Shown here in pieces: positions 63,716 through 64,000 of a DNA stretch of 64,000 bases; positions within the stretch are counted from its first letter, which is position 1, and each line of letters starts with the position of its first letter. Below the pieces are notes generated by a model. The model saw only the letters and a program-made list of their open reading frames with translations. It was not told the origin of the DNA and did no database searches. Source of the stretch: Tamlana flava (lineage in GTDB: Bacteria > Bacteroidota > Bacteroidia > Flavobacteriales > Flavobacteriaceae); assembly GCF_041287255.1 (NCBI RefSeq), contig NZ_JBGGTX010000002.1, positions 62,001 to 126,000 of the forward strand. The letters are read 5' to 3'. The position numbers and the translations under genes are program-made.

Positions 63716-64000
63716 TGAAAGAATTATGTTATTGACTAATTTTTATGAGCCATTTATTAAAAAATGAATGAAATGTTTAAATTGATTTTTCATGGGTGTT
63801 ATTTAAATTACTGGCAACAGTTGGATAAACGTATTACGTTTATCTACATTATATTTATTCCGTTAAATATACATAATATTCTTACACTTTAAGAGAGTTC
63901 TTAACGTAATTGAAACTGCTTTTAGCTATTTGAGATATGTCTCATCTGTTTTTGGAAAATATTTTCCAATTACTACATATACAAGCAACAAAAACTACAA
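63716..64000. other. Left-hand end of the cassette run, no gene
   Basis: Contains the minus-strand joint GTTGCCAGT (63818-63810) and a perfect 21-base palindrome GATAAACGTA-T-TACGTTTATC (63824-63844) just before it. No ORF of note to the window edge. It may be part of a further palindrome that continues outside the window. Confidence 0.5.

Noticed and set aside
48000..64000. CRISPR array or integrase/transposase in the accessory region
   Set aside because: No regularly spaced identical repeats were seen, and no ORF has the R-H-R-Y tyrosine-recombinase or DDE transposase pattern.

Overview
The window is chromosomal DNA of a flavobacterium (Bacteroidota, probably Flavobacteriaceae). Supporting signs are a type IX secretion (T9SS) C-terminal sorting domain on the first gene, a PorZ-like T9SS protein, DUF2723, DUF5686-like and THC0290_0291-type proteins, weak or absent Shine-Dalgarno sequences, TTG/GTG starts, tRNA genes without an encoded CCA, and repeated promoters of the flavobacterial form TTG-N17..19-TAnnTTTG.

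Bases 1-47,900 are mostly ordinary core genome. In order: the end of a T9SS cargo gene; a minus-strand porZ-recO-TonB receptor operon; gdhA divergent from a THC0290_0291-type gene; a lipoprotein, DinB and ArsC-like genes and tRNA-Gln; DUF2723 and polysaccharide deacetylase; a cysteine-less thioredoxin-like protein and a metallophosphoesterase; polA and ygiQ; a P1B-4 metal ATPase next to a decayed copy of the ygiQ 5' end; a Tat-exported Gfo/Idh oxidoreductase; the ribosomal cluster rplM-rpsI-rpsB-tsf; a trypsin-like lipoprotein protease; pyrH-frr; a barrel protein and an MMPL exporter; asnS, rpoN and a membrane protein; a beta-barrel protein; an ExbB/ExbD operon; tRNA-Ser; tatD-ansA; a retropepsin-like protein; a LuxR-type response regulator followed by two tandem operator/promoter/hairpin units and a 37-residue membrane peptide; and prs-rplY.

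From tRNA-Leu (47,844) to the end the window is accessory. A NERD protein is followed by a type I restriction-modification operon (DUF413 protein, unknown, HsdM, HsdS, unknown, DUF2971, HsdR, small membrane protein). After that come single genes, all on the minus strand and separated by large imperfect palindromes.

The most unusual part is 60,504-63,818. Three consecutive units each begin with GTT plus a variable box and end with the complementary box plus AAC. Neighbouring units are joined by palindromes with the layout of integron attC sites, and the conserved ACCGTT precedes the presumed joint. The unit contents include a UDG-fold protein and a possible nuclease, and a GIY-YIG/DUF4357 gene begins at the next such joint. 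No integrase is visible. This looks like an integrase-less (CALIN-like) cassette array in a flavobacterium, loaded with likely DNA-processing or defence genes.
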